9,490 nucleotides of DNA from NCBI GenBank assembly GCA_027325115.1, contig DAHWFG010000627.1:1-9490 (forward strand). Reading direction: 5' to 3'. Shown one piece after another: positions 1 through 5,578 of this stretch. The stretch is from JAKBCQ01 sp021807585 (GTDB taxonomy: Bacteria; Planctomycetota; Planctomycetia; Isosphaerales; Isosphaeraceae). The first letter of the stretch is position 1. Every line of letters begins with the position of its first letter. The translations under genes and the position numbers were made by a program. Under the pieces are notes generated by a model, which saw only the letters and a list, made by a program, of their open reading frames with translations, searched no databases and had not been told where the DNA came from.

Positions 1-75
1 ATGTACCCCGAACTCGATCGCGAACTCCAGATCGAAGTCGTCGCCGCGATCGCCGATTATTTCGATCGATCCTGA
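1..75 (+). CDS. C-terminal end of DegT/DnrJ/EryC1/StrS-family aminotransferase (partial)
   Basis: Only the last 24 codons and a TGA stop are present; the gene enters from the left edge. The peptide begins MYPELDRELQ and ends in an amphipathic helix (VVAAIADYF). This resembles the closing segment of PLP-dependent sugar aminotransferases of the DegT/DnrJ/EryC1/StrS family, whose C-termini typically read LPxYPELxxxxQxxVxxxxxxF. The ATG at position 1 is probably an internal methionine of that motif and not the start. Such enzymes transaminate keto-sugars for surface polysaccharides, but the PLP-lysine and all active-site residues lie outside the window, so the family call rests on the tail alone. 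Confidence 0.55.
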   Translation: MYPELDRELQIEVVAAIADYFDRS

Positions 76-102
76 TATTTTTAATCGAGACATCAACGGT
101 CG

Positions 103-143
103 CCGCCGCACCGGTCGTTCTTTTCGTTCGATCGGCGCGGCGG
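103..143. terminator. Strong hairpin between convergent genes, no U-tract
   Basis: The arms are CCGCCGC + CCGGTCG and CGATCGG + GCGGCGG, separated by an 11-nt loop. They form a 14-bp stem with one A/C mismatch and one G-U pair on the + strand RNA. It lies 27 bp after the aminotransferase stop and 29 bp before the stop of the opposing CsrA-like gene, where a bidirectional terminator would be expected. No run of T follows on either strand, so intrinsic termination is not assured. Confidence 0.45.
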
Positions 144-172
144 GTTCATTGATCGCCTTCAAACCGCGCCGA

Positions 173-556
173 TCATCGATCCGCACGAGAACTCGTTCGT
201 CGACCTCGAAGCGGCGGAGATTGTTGGGTTCGAAGATGGCGCTCGCCGCTTTCGCGTCGCGATCCGAATGAATCCGGGTCGATTCGGTCGGCGAGGCTCG
301 AATCATCACGCGACCGATTCGGCGATCGGCCTTTCAAATCGCTCGGCTTGATCGGTTCCTTGCGATCTGGATCCGATCGCGAAGCTTCGTCACGCTCGAG
401 ACGCTTGATCTCGAAATTGCGATCGTCGTCGTCGAACGCGATCGACACCTGATCGACGCCTCGCTCGCCGATTCCATACACGCGAATGCGAAGCACGTCT
501 CCCGACCGATGAATCAATTCCACCCACTGCCCGTCTCGCCTTCTAAGAACCAACAT
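173..556 (-). CDS. CsrA-like RNA-binding regulator with basic C-terminal extension
   Basis: The 127-aa product starts MLVLRRRDGQWVELIHRSGD. Residues 1-55 follow the CsrA/RsmA pattern: an N-terminal MLVLxRR strand, a central GDVLRIRVYGI strand, and an EIKRLER segment whose Arg52 aligns with the RNA-binding arginine of the CsrA VHRE motif. CsrA dimers bind GGA motifs in mRNA leaders and control translation and decay. Classical CsrA is about 60 aa. Here a low-complexity, Arg/Ser/Asp-rich tail of about 70 residues follows and could be disordered or a GC-rich read-through of unknown value. The start is well supported by AAAGGA on the minus strand, 8 nt upstream. The gene lies 98 bp downstream of another minus-strand gene. 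The GQWVE insertion in place of the usual GE(S/T)(I/L) shows it is a divergent variant. Confidence 0.6.
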   Translation of the reverse strand: MLVLRRRDGQWVELIHRSGDVLRIRVYGIGERGVDQVSIAFDDDDRNFEIKRLERDEASRSDPDRKEPIKPSDLKGRSPNRSRDDSSLADRIDPDSFGSRRESGERHLRTQQSPPLRGRRTSSRADR

Positions 557-582
557 GTTTTTGTTCCTTTAAAATAAATGAT

Positions 583-611
583 TTTATTCATGTCCAATTT
601 GAAATTAACAA
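583..611 (-). promoter_or_regulatory. Weak candidate promoter for the CsrA-like gene
   Basis: Read on the minus strand, TTGTTA (611-606) and AATAAA (588-583) are separated by 17 nt in an AT-rich patch just upstream of the CsrA-like start. The -10 match is poor, so co-transcription from the upstream minus-strand gene remains possible. Confidence 0.22.
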
Positions 612-654
612 GATTTGATCGCCGCCAAATCATGGCCGAAGAAATCGCGATCGG

Positions 655-1089
655 TTACGACCTCGCGAGAGCGATGCCGGGGGTGAACCTCGGCGTGATC
701 GAATCGGCGCGTCCCTCGGGATAAAGCCCCAGCAAGCCCCGCGCCTCGACGCGGTTGGCTCTTAGCCGGATCAGAACCGCCGAATAGTTTGATTTAAGCC
801 TGGCGAGCTCGGCGCGAGCCAGGACGGTGTTGCAGTCGGGTCGAACGAGATAACGACGCACCCCGGCGATCCGTTCCACCAGACGATCGAGCCGTTCATA
901 CAACTCGGCGTTCGAGCGAATGATCTGTACGATCCGTTCGAGCGGATTCGCCGAAACGACCCCGCCGTCAAAAGTGAAATCGACCCGCGAAGGCTCGACC
1001 GAAATCGCTCGCGGCGAATCGACCCGCTCAAGATTCGGCCAAGTTGATGAATCGAACACACACGTCGGCGATCCCGAAAGCGAAAACAT
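655..1089 (-). CDS. Hypothetical protein
   Basis: The 144-aa product matches no family I recognise. No signal peptide or membrane segment is visible. Residues about 50-80 (LERIVQIIRSNAELYERLDR onward) and about 89-117 are rich in Leu, Arg, Glu and Ala and look like two amphipathic, possibly coiled-coil helices. The N-terminal 45 residues are Ser/Pro-rich. The start is supported by AAAGGGG on the minus strand, 6 nt before the ATG, which argues for a real gene. It is divergent from mutY and upstream of the CsrA-like gene on the same strand, so the two may share a transcript. No function is proposed. Confidence 0.6.
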   Translation of the reverse strand: MFSLSGSPTCVFDSSTWPNLERVDSPRAISVEPSRVDFTFDGGVVSANPLERIVQIIRSNAELYERLDRLVERIAGVRRYLVRPDCNTVLARAELARLKSNYSAVLIRLRANRVEARGLLGLYPEGRADSITPRFTPGIALARS

Positions 1090-1200
1090 CGTTAGCCCCT
1101 TTGGTGATCAAAAGAGTTAAGTCATGGAATACGGCACTCCTCAACGGTTCGATACGCCGCTTCGCGAATCGTCCAAAACGCTTCGCATCACTCTGCGTAT

Positions 1201-1230
1201 TTGTTTCGTCTTCCTAATTAAGAATACAAT
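1201..1230 (+). promoter_or_regulatory. Candidate sigma70-type promoter upstream of mutY
   Basis: TTGTTT (1201-1206) and TACAAT (1225-1230) are separated by 18 nt within an AT-rich patch of the divergent intergenic region. Transcription would begin near 1237, leaving an untranslated leader of about 170-230 nt depending on which mutY start is used. Nothing else is evident between 1090 and 1402 apart from an open frame with a TTG at 1256 that lacks MutY similarity. Confidence 0.42.
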
Positions 1231-1402
1231 AAAAAACGCGACTATTCAAGTCTAATTGCGTAATAAAATCCAAAGATTGCTGCCGGGATCGTTTCGGTCG
1301 GCGCGGTTTGATCGATTGTCGTCGTCTCGTCCGTGTCGCCGGTTTCGGCTTCCTCACGCCCCATTCGTCGCGGCCGAGGATTGCTCTACTTTCCTACCTA
1401 TC

Positions 1403-2668
1403 ATGAAGCTTAGGATCTTTCCGTCGACGATGTGGAGTTGGGACGTGGAACCGGCGAGGTATTCATTCGTGGGCCGAAAGCGATCGATAGCGGCGAAAAC
1501 AACCGACGACGAGGGCTCTCCTGAACGCGACGCGGCGTGGATCGCGCAGGTTCGCTCCGCAGTCGCGGGATGGACGGCGGGCGCCGATCGCGATTTACCC
1601 TGGAGGGGGGAAAAAGACGCGTACCGCGTGCTCGTTTCAGAATCGATGCTCGTGCAGACGACCGTCGCCGCGGTCGTCCCCTATTATCATCGCTTCATAC
1701 AGCGCTTTCCGACTCCGCGGGATCTCGCCGCCGCGGACGAATCGGACGTTTTGAAACATTGGGAGGGGCTGGGATATTACCGCCGCGCCCGCCAACTGCA
1801 CGCCGCGGCCCAAGAAATCGTCGCCGCGCACGATGGAATCGTTCCCGAAAACCGCGACGCCTTGCTCGCGTTGCCTGGAGTGGGTAGGTATATCGCGGGG
1901 GCGATCCTCTCGTTCGCTTTCGACCGCGCCGAACCGATCGTCGAGGCGAACACCCAGCGGATCCTGGCGCGATTGATCGGCCTGCGCGAGACGATCCAAT
2001 CGTCGCCGGCTCGCACGCGGCTCTGGGAAGTCGCCGAGCGGCTCGTTCCCGAGGAAAACGCGGGGTCGTTCAATCAAAAACTGATGGATCTGGGAGCGAC
2101 GATCTGTATTCCAGGCGCCCCCATGTGCCTGATGTGTCCGCTTTCGGGGGCGTGCCGAGCCCGCGAACTCGGGTTGCAGGACGAGATCCCGCGGATCGCC
2201 CCCAGGGCCGAGCCGACCCCCGGCGCCGAGGAATGCGCGATCGTAATTGATGCGCAATCTCGTGTTTTATTGATTAAACGCCGATCGGGAGGGTTATGGG
2301 ACGGATTTTGGGAGTTCCCGACGATCCACGTATCGGGCGCCGACCCCGCGGGCAGGAAACCCACAAGCGGCGGGTCTTGGACTCTTGAGCAGGCGATCGA
2401 GGCGCTGACCGGGGTTCGAGCGACTGTCGGGCCGGTGTTCGCGACGCTCAAGTACGCGGTGACACGTTATAAGATGACGATTGCGGCTCGCCCGGCGCGA
2501 GCTCTCGACTCCGCCGCTGCGCCGCGACCGTCTCCAGCGGTCGATCGGGTCGAGTGGGTCGAGGCCGAACGACTCTCCGAGCGTACCTTTTCTTCGCCGG
2601 GACGTCGCCTCGCCGATCGCGCGGCCAAAACCGGTCTCGACGCGATCGCATTACTCATAAATACATGA
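1403..2668 (+). CDS. mutY: A/G-specific adenine DNA glycosylase MutY
   Basis: MutY removes adenine mispaired with 8-oxoguanine. Numbered from the ATG at 1403 (421 aa), the visible marks are LPWR (65-68), the SESMLVQT helix with catalytic Glu80, the helix-hairpin-helix LPGVGRYIAGAI (157-168), and a 4Fe-4S motif C-X6-C-X2-C-X5-C (Cys235, 242, 245, 251). A C-terminal NUDIX-like 8-oxoG-recognition domain follows (about 276-411, with LLIKRRSGGLWDGFWEFP). The usual catalytic aspartate of the (D)GNVxR motif is Glu181 here (VEANTQR), and the FSH recognition loop reads VTR (353-355). The start is uncertain. The frame is open from TTG 1256, but residues before the domain are unlike MutY. GTG 1445 (GGAG 7 nt upstream) and GTG 1469 (GAGG 9 nt upstream) have better ribosome-binding sites than ATG 1403 or 1430. 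Confidence 0.93.
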   Translation: MKLRIFPSTMWSWDVEPARYSFVGRKRSIAAKTTDDEGSPERDAAWIAQVRSAVAGWTAGADRDLPWRGEKDAYRVLVSESMLVQTTVAAVVPYYHRFIQRFPTPRDLAAADESDVLKHWEGLGYYRRARQLHAAAQEIVAAHDGIVPENRDALLALPGVGRYIAGAILSFAFDRAEPIVEANTQRILARLIGLRETIQSSPARTRLWEVAERLVPEENAGSFNQKLMDLGATICIPGAPMCLMCPLSGACRARELGLQDEIPRIAPRAEPTPGAEECAIVIDAQSRVLLIKRRSGGLWDGFWEFPTIHVSGADPAGRKPTSGGSWTLEQAIEALTGVRATVGPVFATLKYAVTRYKMTIAARPARALDSAAAPRPSPAVDRVEWVEAERLSERTFSSPGRRLADRAAKTGLDAIALLINT

Positions 2669-2697
2669 TTGTCCCTATTAAAAATTTATCATTATAT
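2669..2697 (+). promoter_or_regulatory. Weak candidate promoter just after mutY
   Basis: TTGTCC (2669-2674) and TTATAT (2692-2697) are 17 nt apart in an AT-rich island that begins at the mutY stop. A start near 2704 would transcribe the whole gene-poor region into clpX. The AT richness makes a chance match likely. Confidence 0.25.
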
Positions 2698-2869
2698 AAC
2701 GTTATTATTGAGCGTGCATGATCGGGTCGAGCGGCGTGCGATACGGGATCGGTCGAGCGAGCGTTCTCGAGGGGGTCCGAATTGATGTCGGTCGAGGTCT
2801 GCCGGGGATGCGCGACGGCTTAATCGTCGCGATCGCGGCGATCGTCGCGGATGGTTTAGAAAGGTCGCT

Positions 2870-2894
2870 GGGGGCTTGGAAATCCAAGCGCCCC
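2870..2894. repeat. Stem-loop upstream of the clpX promoter
   Basis: GGGG (2870-2873) with GCTTGG (2874-2879) pairs with CCAAGC (2884-2889) and CCCC (2891-2894). The loop is AAAT, and G2890 is bulged. The stem ends directly at the candidate -35 element. It could be the end of an upstream transcript or an operator, but no U-tract follows. Confidence 0.4.
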
Positions 2895-2921
2895 TTGCGT
2901 GTCGGGAATTCGTGCTATAAG
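2895..2921 (+). promoter_or_regulatory. Candidate promoter for clpX
   Basis: TTGCGT (2895-2900) and TATAAG (2916-2921) are 15 nt apart, slightly short of the usual 17. The -10 match is good and is preceded by GTGC. Transcription would start near 2928, giving a leader of about 255 nt. Confidence 0.35.
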
Positions 2922-2937
2922 ATCAAGGTGGTATCAA

Positions 2938-3035
2938 GGAAGCGAGTAGGAGACCGGTCCGACGGAAGGGCCTTTGGAACGGGGTCCCGCGGAACGAGCG
3001 TGACGGAGGCGTTGGACCGTAGCGCCTTCGACGGA
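2938..3035 (+). promoter_or_regulatory. GGA-rich segment of the clpX leader
   Basis: Eight GGA trinucleotides start at 2938, 2949, 2964, 2976, 2991, 3005, 3014 and 3033, with spacings of 9-19 nt. Four of them fit ANGGA, the core of CsrA-binding sites. Base composition predicts about two in this length. The segment begins about 10 nt after the predicted transcription start. It could be a CsrA-regulated leader or a CsrA-binding sponge RNA, but the motif is short and the region could simply be purine-rich. Confidence 0.27.
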
Positions 3036-3183
3036 ATTGGGTTGATTCGGCGATTCGACCCGTTGAATACGTTTACGTTCCGTTTTGTTCGCGATGATTC
3101 GCGGTCGTTTAATGGTTGCGCCGACGGTTGAGATTGCACGATATTGGCGAGATCGGGTCGTTGGTCGTCAAAAGGGGTGAGGC

Positions 3184-4566
3184 ATGCCGACGGGTAAGGA
3201 CATCACTGGGGGCGGCGGCGGCTCGGGTGGGAACAAGCGAGGCGGCGGCGGAGGAGGCTCGGGCACGACGACCGGCGGCGGCACGACGGGAGGCGCGAAG
3301 AAGAACGCGTTCTGCTCGTTCTGCCGCAAAAGCTATCGCGACGTCGGCCCGCTCGTCGAGGGCCCCGGCGACGTATACATCTGTGGCGAATGTATCGAGT
3401 TGTGTCAGTCGATTCTTGACGAGGAACGTCGCCGCCGCGGCGTTCCCAAAACGTTGATCTCGGATATTCCCTCGCCGCGTGAGATCAAAGAACAACTCGA
3501 CGCCTACGTGATCGGGCAGCATCGCGCCAAGATGGTTCTCTCGGTCGCGGTGCACAATCATTACAAGCGGCTGGTTCACGGCGAGGACGGCGAGAGCGAC
3601 GTCGAACTCGATAAATCGAACATCCTTTTGATCGGCCCGACGGGGTGCGGCAAAACGCTCCTGGCGCGCACTCTGGCGCGGATCCTCAACGTTCCGTTCG
3701 CGATCGGAGACGCGACGACGCTCACCGAGGCGGGCTACGTGGGGGAGGACGTTGAGAACATCCTCCTCAAACTGCTTCACGCGGCCGATTTCGATCTCGA
3801 AAGCGCCCAGCGGGGCATCATCTACATCGACGAGATCGACAAGATCGGTAAAACGAATCATAACGTTTCGATCACGCGAGACGTCTCGGGCGAAGGGGTG
3901 CAGCAGGCGCTTCTGAAAATGCTCGAAGGGACGGTCGCGAACGTTCCTCCCCAGGGAGGACGCAAGCATCCCGAACAGCAATATATCCAGATGGATACAA
4001 GTAATATCTTGTTCATCTGCGGTGGGACGTTCGTCGGACTCGAGAACATTATTTCACGGCGGATCGGCCGTAAGACGATCGGCTTCGGCAGCCAGACGCA
4101 CAGCGAGCAGGATCGCGATCTGGGAACGTTGCTCAACCGCGTGACTTCGGACGACATCCTCGAATTCGGCATGATTCCCGAGTTCGTCGGCCGGTTGCCG
4201 GTGGTGTGTCCGTTGATGCCGCTCGACGTCGACGCGCTCGTGCAAATTATGACCGAGCCCAAGAACGCGCTCGTCAAGCAGTATCGCAAACTGTTCGAGA
4301 TGGAATCGGCGACGCTCGAATTCACCCCCGAGGCGCTCGTCGAGATCGCCAAGAAGGCCAAAGAAAAAGACACCGGCGCCCGCGGCCTCCGTTCGATCGT
4401 CGAGGAGATCATGCTCGAGATCATGTTCGAACTCCCCGATCGCGTCGAAAAAGACAAAGGTCTGTTCGTCGTCACCCCGGAGGTCGTCAAGGGAGAGCAC
4501 AAACTCTTCGACGCGGCGCCCCTCGCCTTGCCCAAACCGAGCGAACGGAAAAAAGAAAGCGCGTAA
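3184..4566 (+). CDS. clpX: ATP-dependent Clp protease ATP-binding subunit ClpX
   Basis: ClpX is the hexameric AAA+ unfoldase that recognises tagged substrates and feeds them to ClpP. The 460-aa product has a C4 zinc-binding domain (Cys44, Cys47, Cys67, Cys70) and Walker A GPTGCGKT (151-158). Pore loop GYVG is at 184-187, Walker B IIYIDEID holds Asp216/Glu217, and the RKH loop is at 260-262. The IGF loop (299-301) contacts ClpP. The arginine finger in EFVGRLP is Arg337, and the sensor-2 motif GARGLR contains Arg400. All key residues are intact. About 40 residues precede the zinc domain, mostly Gly, Ser and Thr, where most ClpX have 10-15. AAGGGG lies 6 nt before the ATG and fixes this start. 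No clpP is adjacent, unlike the common clpP-clpX arrangement. Confidence 0.97.
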   Translation: MPTGKDITGGGGGSGGNKRGGGGGGSGTTTGGGTTGGAKKNAFCSFCRKSYRDVGPLVEGPGDVYICGECIELCQSILDEERRRRGVPKTLISDIPSPREIKEQLDAYVIGQHRAKMVLSVAVHNHYKRLVHGEDGESDVELDKSNILLIGPTGCGKTLLARTLARILNVPFAIGDATTLTEAGYVGEDVENILLKLLHAADFDLESAQRGIIYIDEIDKIGKTNHNVSITRDVSGEGVQQALLKMLEGTVANVPPQGGRKHPEQQYIQMDTSNILFICGGTFVGLENIISRRIGRKTIGFGSQTHSEQDRDLGTLLNRVTSDDILEFGMIPEFVGRLPVVCPLMPLDVDALVQIMTEPKNALVKQYRKLFEMESATLEFTPEALVEIAKKAKEKDTGARGLRSIVEEIMLEIMFELPDRVEKDKGLFVVTPEVVKGEHKLFDAAPLALPKPSERKKESA

Positions 4567-4620
4567 ATCGCATTATGTCTTAAAACATAAAGCGAAACGA
4601 TCCTTAATCATTGATGATCG

Positions 4621-4662
4621 GCGGCGACCCCGCTCCGCGTTCGCTCGGAGTCGGGACGCCGC
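4621..4662. terminator. Large hairpin downstream of clpX, no U-tract
   Basis: GCGGCG (4621-4626), CCCG (4629-4632) and CTCCG (4633-4637) pair with CGGAG (4646-4650), CGGG (4652-4655) and CGCCGC (4657-4662). This gives 15 bp with small internal bulges and an 8-nt loop. It begins 54 bp after the clpX stop and may end that transcript. No T-run follows, so it may act with Rho or as a 3'-end stabiliser. Confidence 0.45.
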
Positions 4663-4714
4663 GGTTTCGCTCGAATCGATCGCGACCTATATCGATCGAA
4701 CCCCGAAAACGCGC

Positions 4715-4743
4715 TTCGCCGACCGATCGATCGGGCGGGCGAA
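4715..4743. repeat. Inverted repeat around a 12-bp palindrome
   Basis: TTCGCC (4715-4720) and GGCGAA (4738-4743) flank the perfect palindrome CCGATCGATCGG (4723-4734). It could be an operator-like site or a second 3' hairpin after clpX. The genome-wide abundance of CGATCG makes palindromes of this kind likely by chance. Confidence 0.35.
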
Positions 4744-4842
4744 ACTCGGATCGGTCGCCGAGCGCGACACGCCGGCGTTCTCCAAACATATCAATTCAAT
4801 CCGATCCCGCGACGATCCGTTATTTTTAATGATGTATCTTTA

Positions 4843-4864
4843 TGTAATAGTTATTTAAATTACA
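4843..4864. promoter_or_regulatory. 22-bp interrupted palindrome, candidate operator
   Basis: TGTAAT (4843-4848) and ATTACA (4859-4864) form perfect 6-bp arms around a 10-nt AT-rich spacer. The site lies 61 bp upstream of the -35 element of the nos promoter, a position suited to an activator dimer. It does not match the FNR consensus TTGAT-N4-ATCAA. The AT-rich setting raises the chance of coincidence. Confidence 0.33.
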
Positions 4865-4925
4865 AGGTCGACTCCTCGGCGATTCGGCGTCGACGAAATA
4901 TTGGATAATCGAGTCCGTAAATCGC

Positions 4926-4954
4926 TTGCCAAACCCGACACCCGGTTGTAGGAT
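4926..4954 (+). promoter_or_regulatory. Sigma70-type promoter of the nos operon leader
   Basis: TTGCCA (4926-4931) and TAGGAT (4949-4954) are separated by exactly 17 nt. This is the best promoter match in the window. Transcription would begin near 4961, about 174 nt before the cytochrome c start codon. Confidence 0.52.
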
Positions 4955-4960
4955 ACAAAT

Positions 4961-5040
4961 AACGACGGAACTTACGATCGGTTTCGTCGAAACTCGGCTA
5001 TGTCGGCCCCTTTCGCTCACGATGCGGCGGGGGCTTTTTT
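4961..5040 (+). ncRNA. Structured leader or small RNA ending in an intrinsic terminator
   Basis: A transcript from the promoter would fold into two adjacent hairpins. The first is CGACGGAAC (4963-4971) with GTTTCGTCG (4981-4989), 9 bp with one G-U pair and a 9-nt loop. The second is the terminator hairpin at 5006-5034 followed by six T. The result would be a discrete RNA of about 80 nt, or a terminator-controlled leader of the nos operon. It does not match a riboswitch class I can recognise by eye. Confidence 0.38.
5006..5040 (+). terminator. Intrinsic terminator inside the nos leader
   Basis: GCCCC (5006-5010) and CGC (5014-5016) pair with GCG (5024-5026) and GGGGC (5030-5034). The middle three positions are mostly mismatched or wobble, and T5035-T5040 follows directly. 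It stands between the promoter and the first gene, so readthrough or an alternative promoter is needed for expression of the operon. Confidence 0.58.
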
Positions 5041-5060
5041 ATTGCGCTTTAGCGACGGTT

Positions 5061-5087
5061 CCGCGGCCCGGGCGCCACCCGCCGCGG
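5061..5087 (+). repeat. GC-rich hairpin before the cytochrome c gene
   Basis: CCGCGG (5061-5066) and CGGG (5069-5072) pair with CCCG (5078-5081) and CCGCGG (5082-5087) around a 5-nt loop. The 10-bp, all-GC stem has a 2-nt bulge. It ends 34 nt before the AAAGGAG ribosome-binding site and may be a second control element of the leader. Confidence 0.4.
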
Positions 5088-5134
5088 CGGACGATCGACG
5101 TCCGTGCCGCGCCCAGGCCAAAGGAGATAACCAC

Positions 5135-5557
5135 ATGAAAGTATCGGCTTTCAGGATTACTGTTTATTCATTTTCGCTCGTTTCGATCGCGCTCTCGGGA
5201 TGCGGCGGCGGCTCCGACGGCTCGGGATCCTCGGGGTCGAACGGTTCGACCGTCGCGATCACCGCCGAGGCGCGAACCAAAGCCGCCGAGATTTTCAAAT
5301 CGAGATGCTCGACATGCCACGGAGTCGACGGCAAGGGGGACGGCCCCGGCGCCGCGAATTTGAACCCCAAGCCGCGGAATTACCACGACCAAAAGTGGCA
5401 GGCGTCGGTCAAAGACGCGGATATCGAAAAAACGATCGTCTACGGAGGCGCCGCGGTCGGCAAAAGCGCCATCATGGCCGCCAACCCCGACCTCTCAACC
5501 AAGCCCGAGGTCGTCGCGGCGCTCCGCGAATTCATCCGACGGTTGGGAAAAGAATGA
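5135..5557 (+). CDS. Lipoprotein c-type cytochrome of the nos operon
   Basis: The 140-aa product starts with a signal peptide whose lipobox LSGC places the lipidated cysteine at residue 23. A Gly/Ser-rich linker (24-38) follows, then one class I cytochrome c domain (about 43-137). Heme is attached at CSTCH (Cys58, Cys61, His62). Met114 in the SAIMAANP segment is the likely distal heme ligand, and HGVDGKGDGPGA is a typical cytochrome c loop. The start is set by AAAGGAG 8 nt upstream; the frame is open back to 5000, but that part would encode the leader hairpins. The gene stands directly before nosZ, so it probably donates electrons to N2O reductase, as monoheme cytochromes in clade II nos clusters are thought to do. 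The donor role is inferred from context. Confidence 0.85.
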   Translation: MKVSAFRITVYSFSLVSIALSGCGGGSDGSGSSGSNGSTVAITAEARTKAAEIFKSRCSTCHGVDGKGDGPGAANLNPKPRNYHDQKWQASVKDADIEKTIVYGGAAVGKSAIMAANPDLSTKPEVVAALREFIRRLGKE

Positions 5558-5558
5558 A

Positions 5559-5578
5559 ATCGACCGTGATCGGTCGAT
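5559..5578 (+). repeat. Intercistronic stem-loop between cytochrome c and nosZ
   Basis: ATCGACCG (5559-5566) pairs perfectly with CGGTCGAT (5571-5578) around a TGAT loop, one base after the cytochrome c stop codon. No T-run follows, so it looks like a message-stabilising or partial-attenuation element that could set the cytochrome c to NosZ ratio. Confidence 0.45.

Larger units (their letters stand above)
2669..3183. other. 515-bp gene-poor region between mutY and clpX
   Basis: No convincing gene is seen. The stretch starts with an AT-rich island (2675-2709) containing the perfect 10-bp palindrome ATAACGTTAT (2696-2705). Two hairpins follow: CGCGACG/CGTCGCG with a 7-nt loop (2811-2831) and GGGG-GCTTGG/CCAAGC-CCCC with a 4-nt loop and one bulged G (2870-2894). 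After them come a candidate promoter and about 255 nt of clpX leader. An open + frame (2718-3131) crosses all of this, but it has no good ribosome-binding site and no recognisable motif. Confidence 0.6.
4567..5134. other. 568-bp non-coding region between clpX and the nos operon
   Basis: No convincing gene is seen. In order it holds a small inverted repeat after clpX (TTATGT/ACATAA, 4573-4590), a large hairpin (4621-4662) and a second inverted repeat around CCGATCGATCGG (4715-4743). An AT-rich island (about 4820-4866) carries a 22-bp interrupted palindrome, followed by a GTCGAC inverted repeat (4867-4894). Then come a promoter, a two-hairpin leader ending in a T-run, and a GC-rich hairpin (5061-5087). 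Short open frames (4611-4829 on +, 4604-4789 on -) overlap the repeats and look accidental. Confidence 0.65.

Noticed and set aside
1256..1402. In-frame TTG extension of mutY
   Set aside because: It has no ribosome-binding site, and the 49 extra residues show no MutY similarity; MutY homology starts well downstream.
2718..3131. 137-aa open frame on + between mutY and clpX
   Set aside because: It has no good ribosome-binding site, no recognisable motif and poor codon character, and it spans the hairpins and the candidate clpX promoter.
3109..3981. 290-aa open frame on -, antisense to clpX
   Set aside because: It lies opposite fully conserved ClpX sequence and is explained by GC-rich codon structure; the product is Arg/Asp-rich without any domain.
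4611..4829. Short open frames on both strands after clpX
   Set aside because: They consist mainly of the inverted repeats of this region, give low-complexity Arg/Ser/Pro products and have no ribosome-binding site.
5000..5134. In-frame ATG extension of the cytochrome c gene
   Set aside because: It would translate through the terminator and GC-rich hairpin and bury the signal peptide; the start at 5135 has AAAGGAG and a clean lipoprotein signal.
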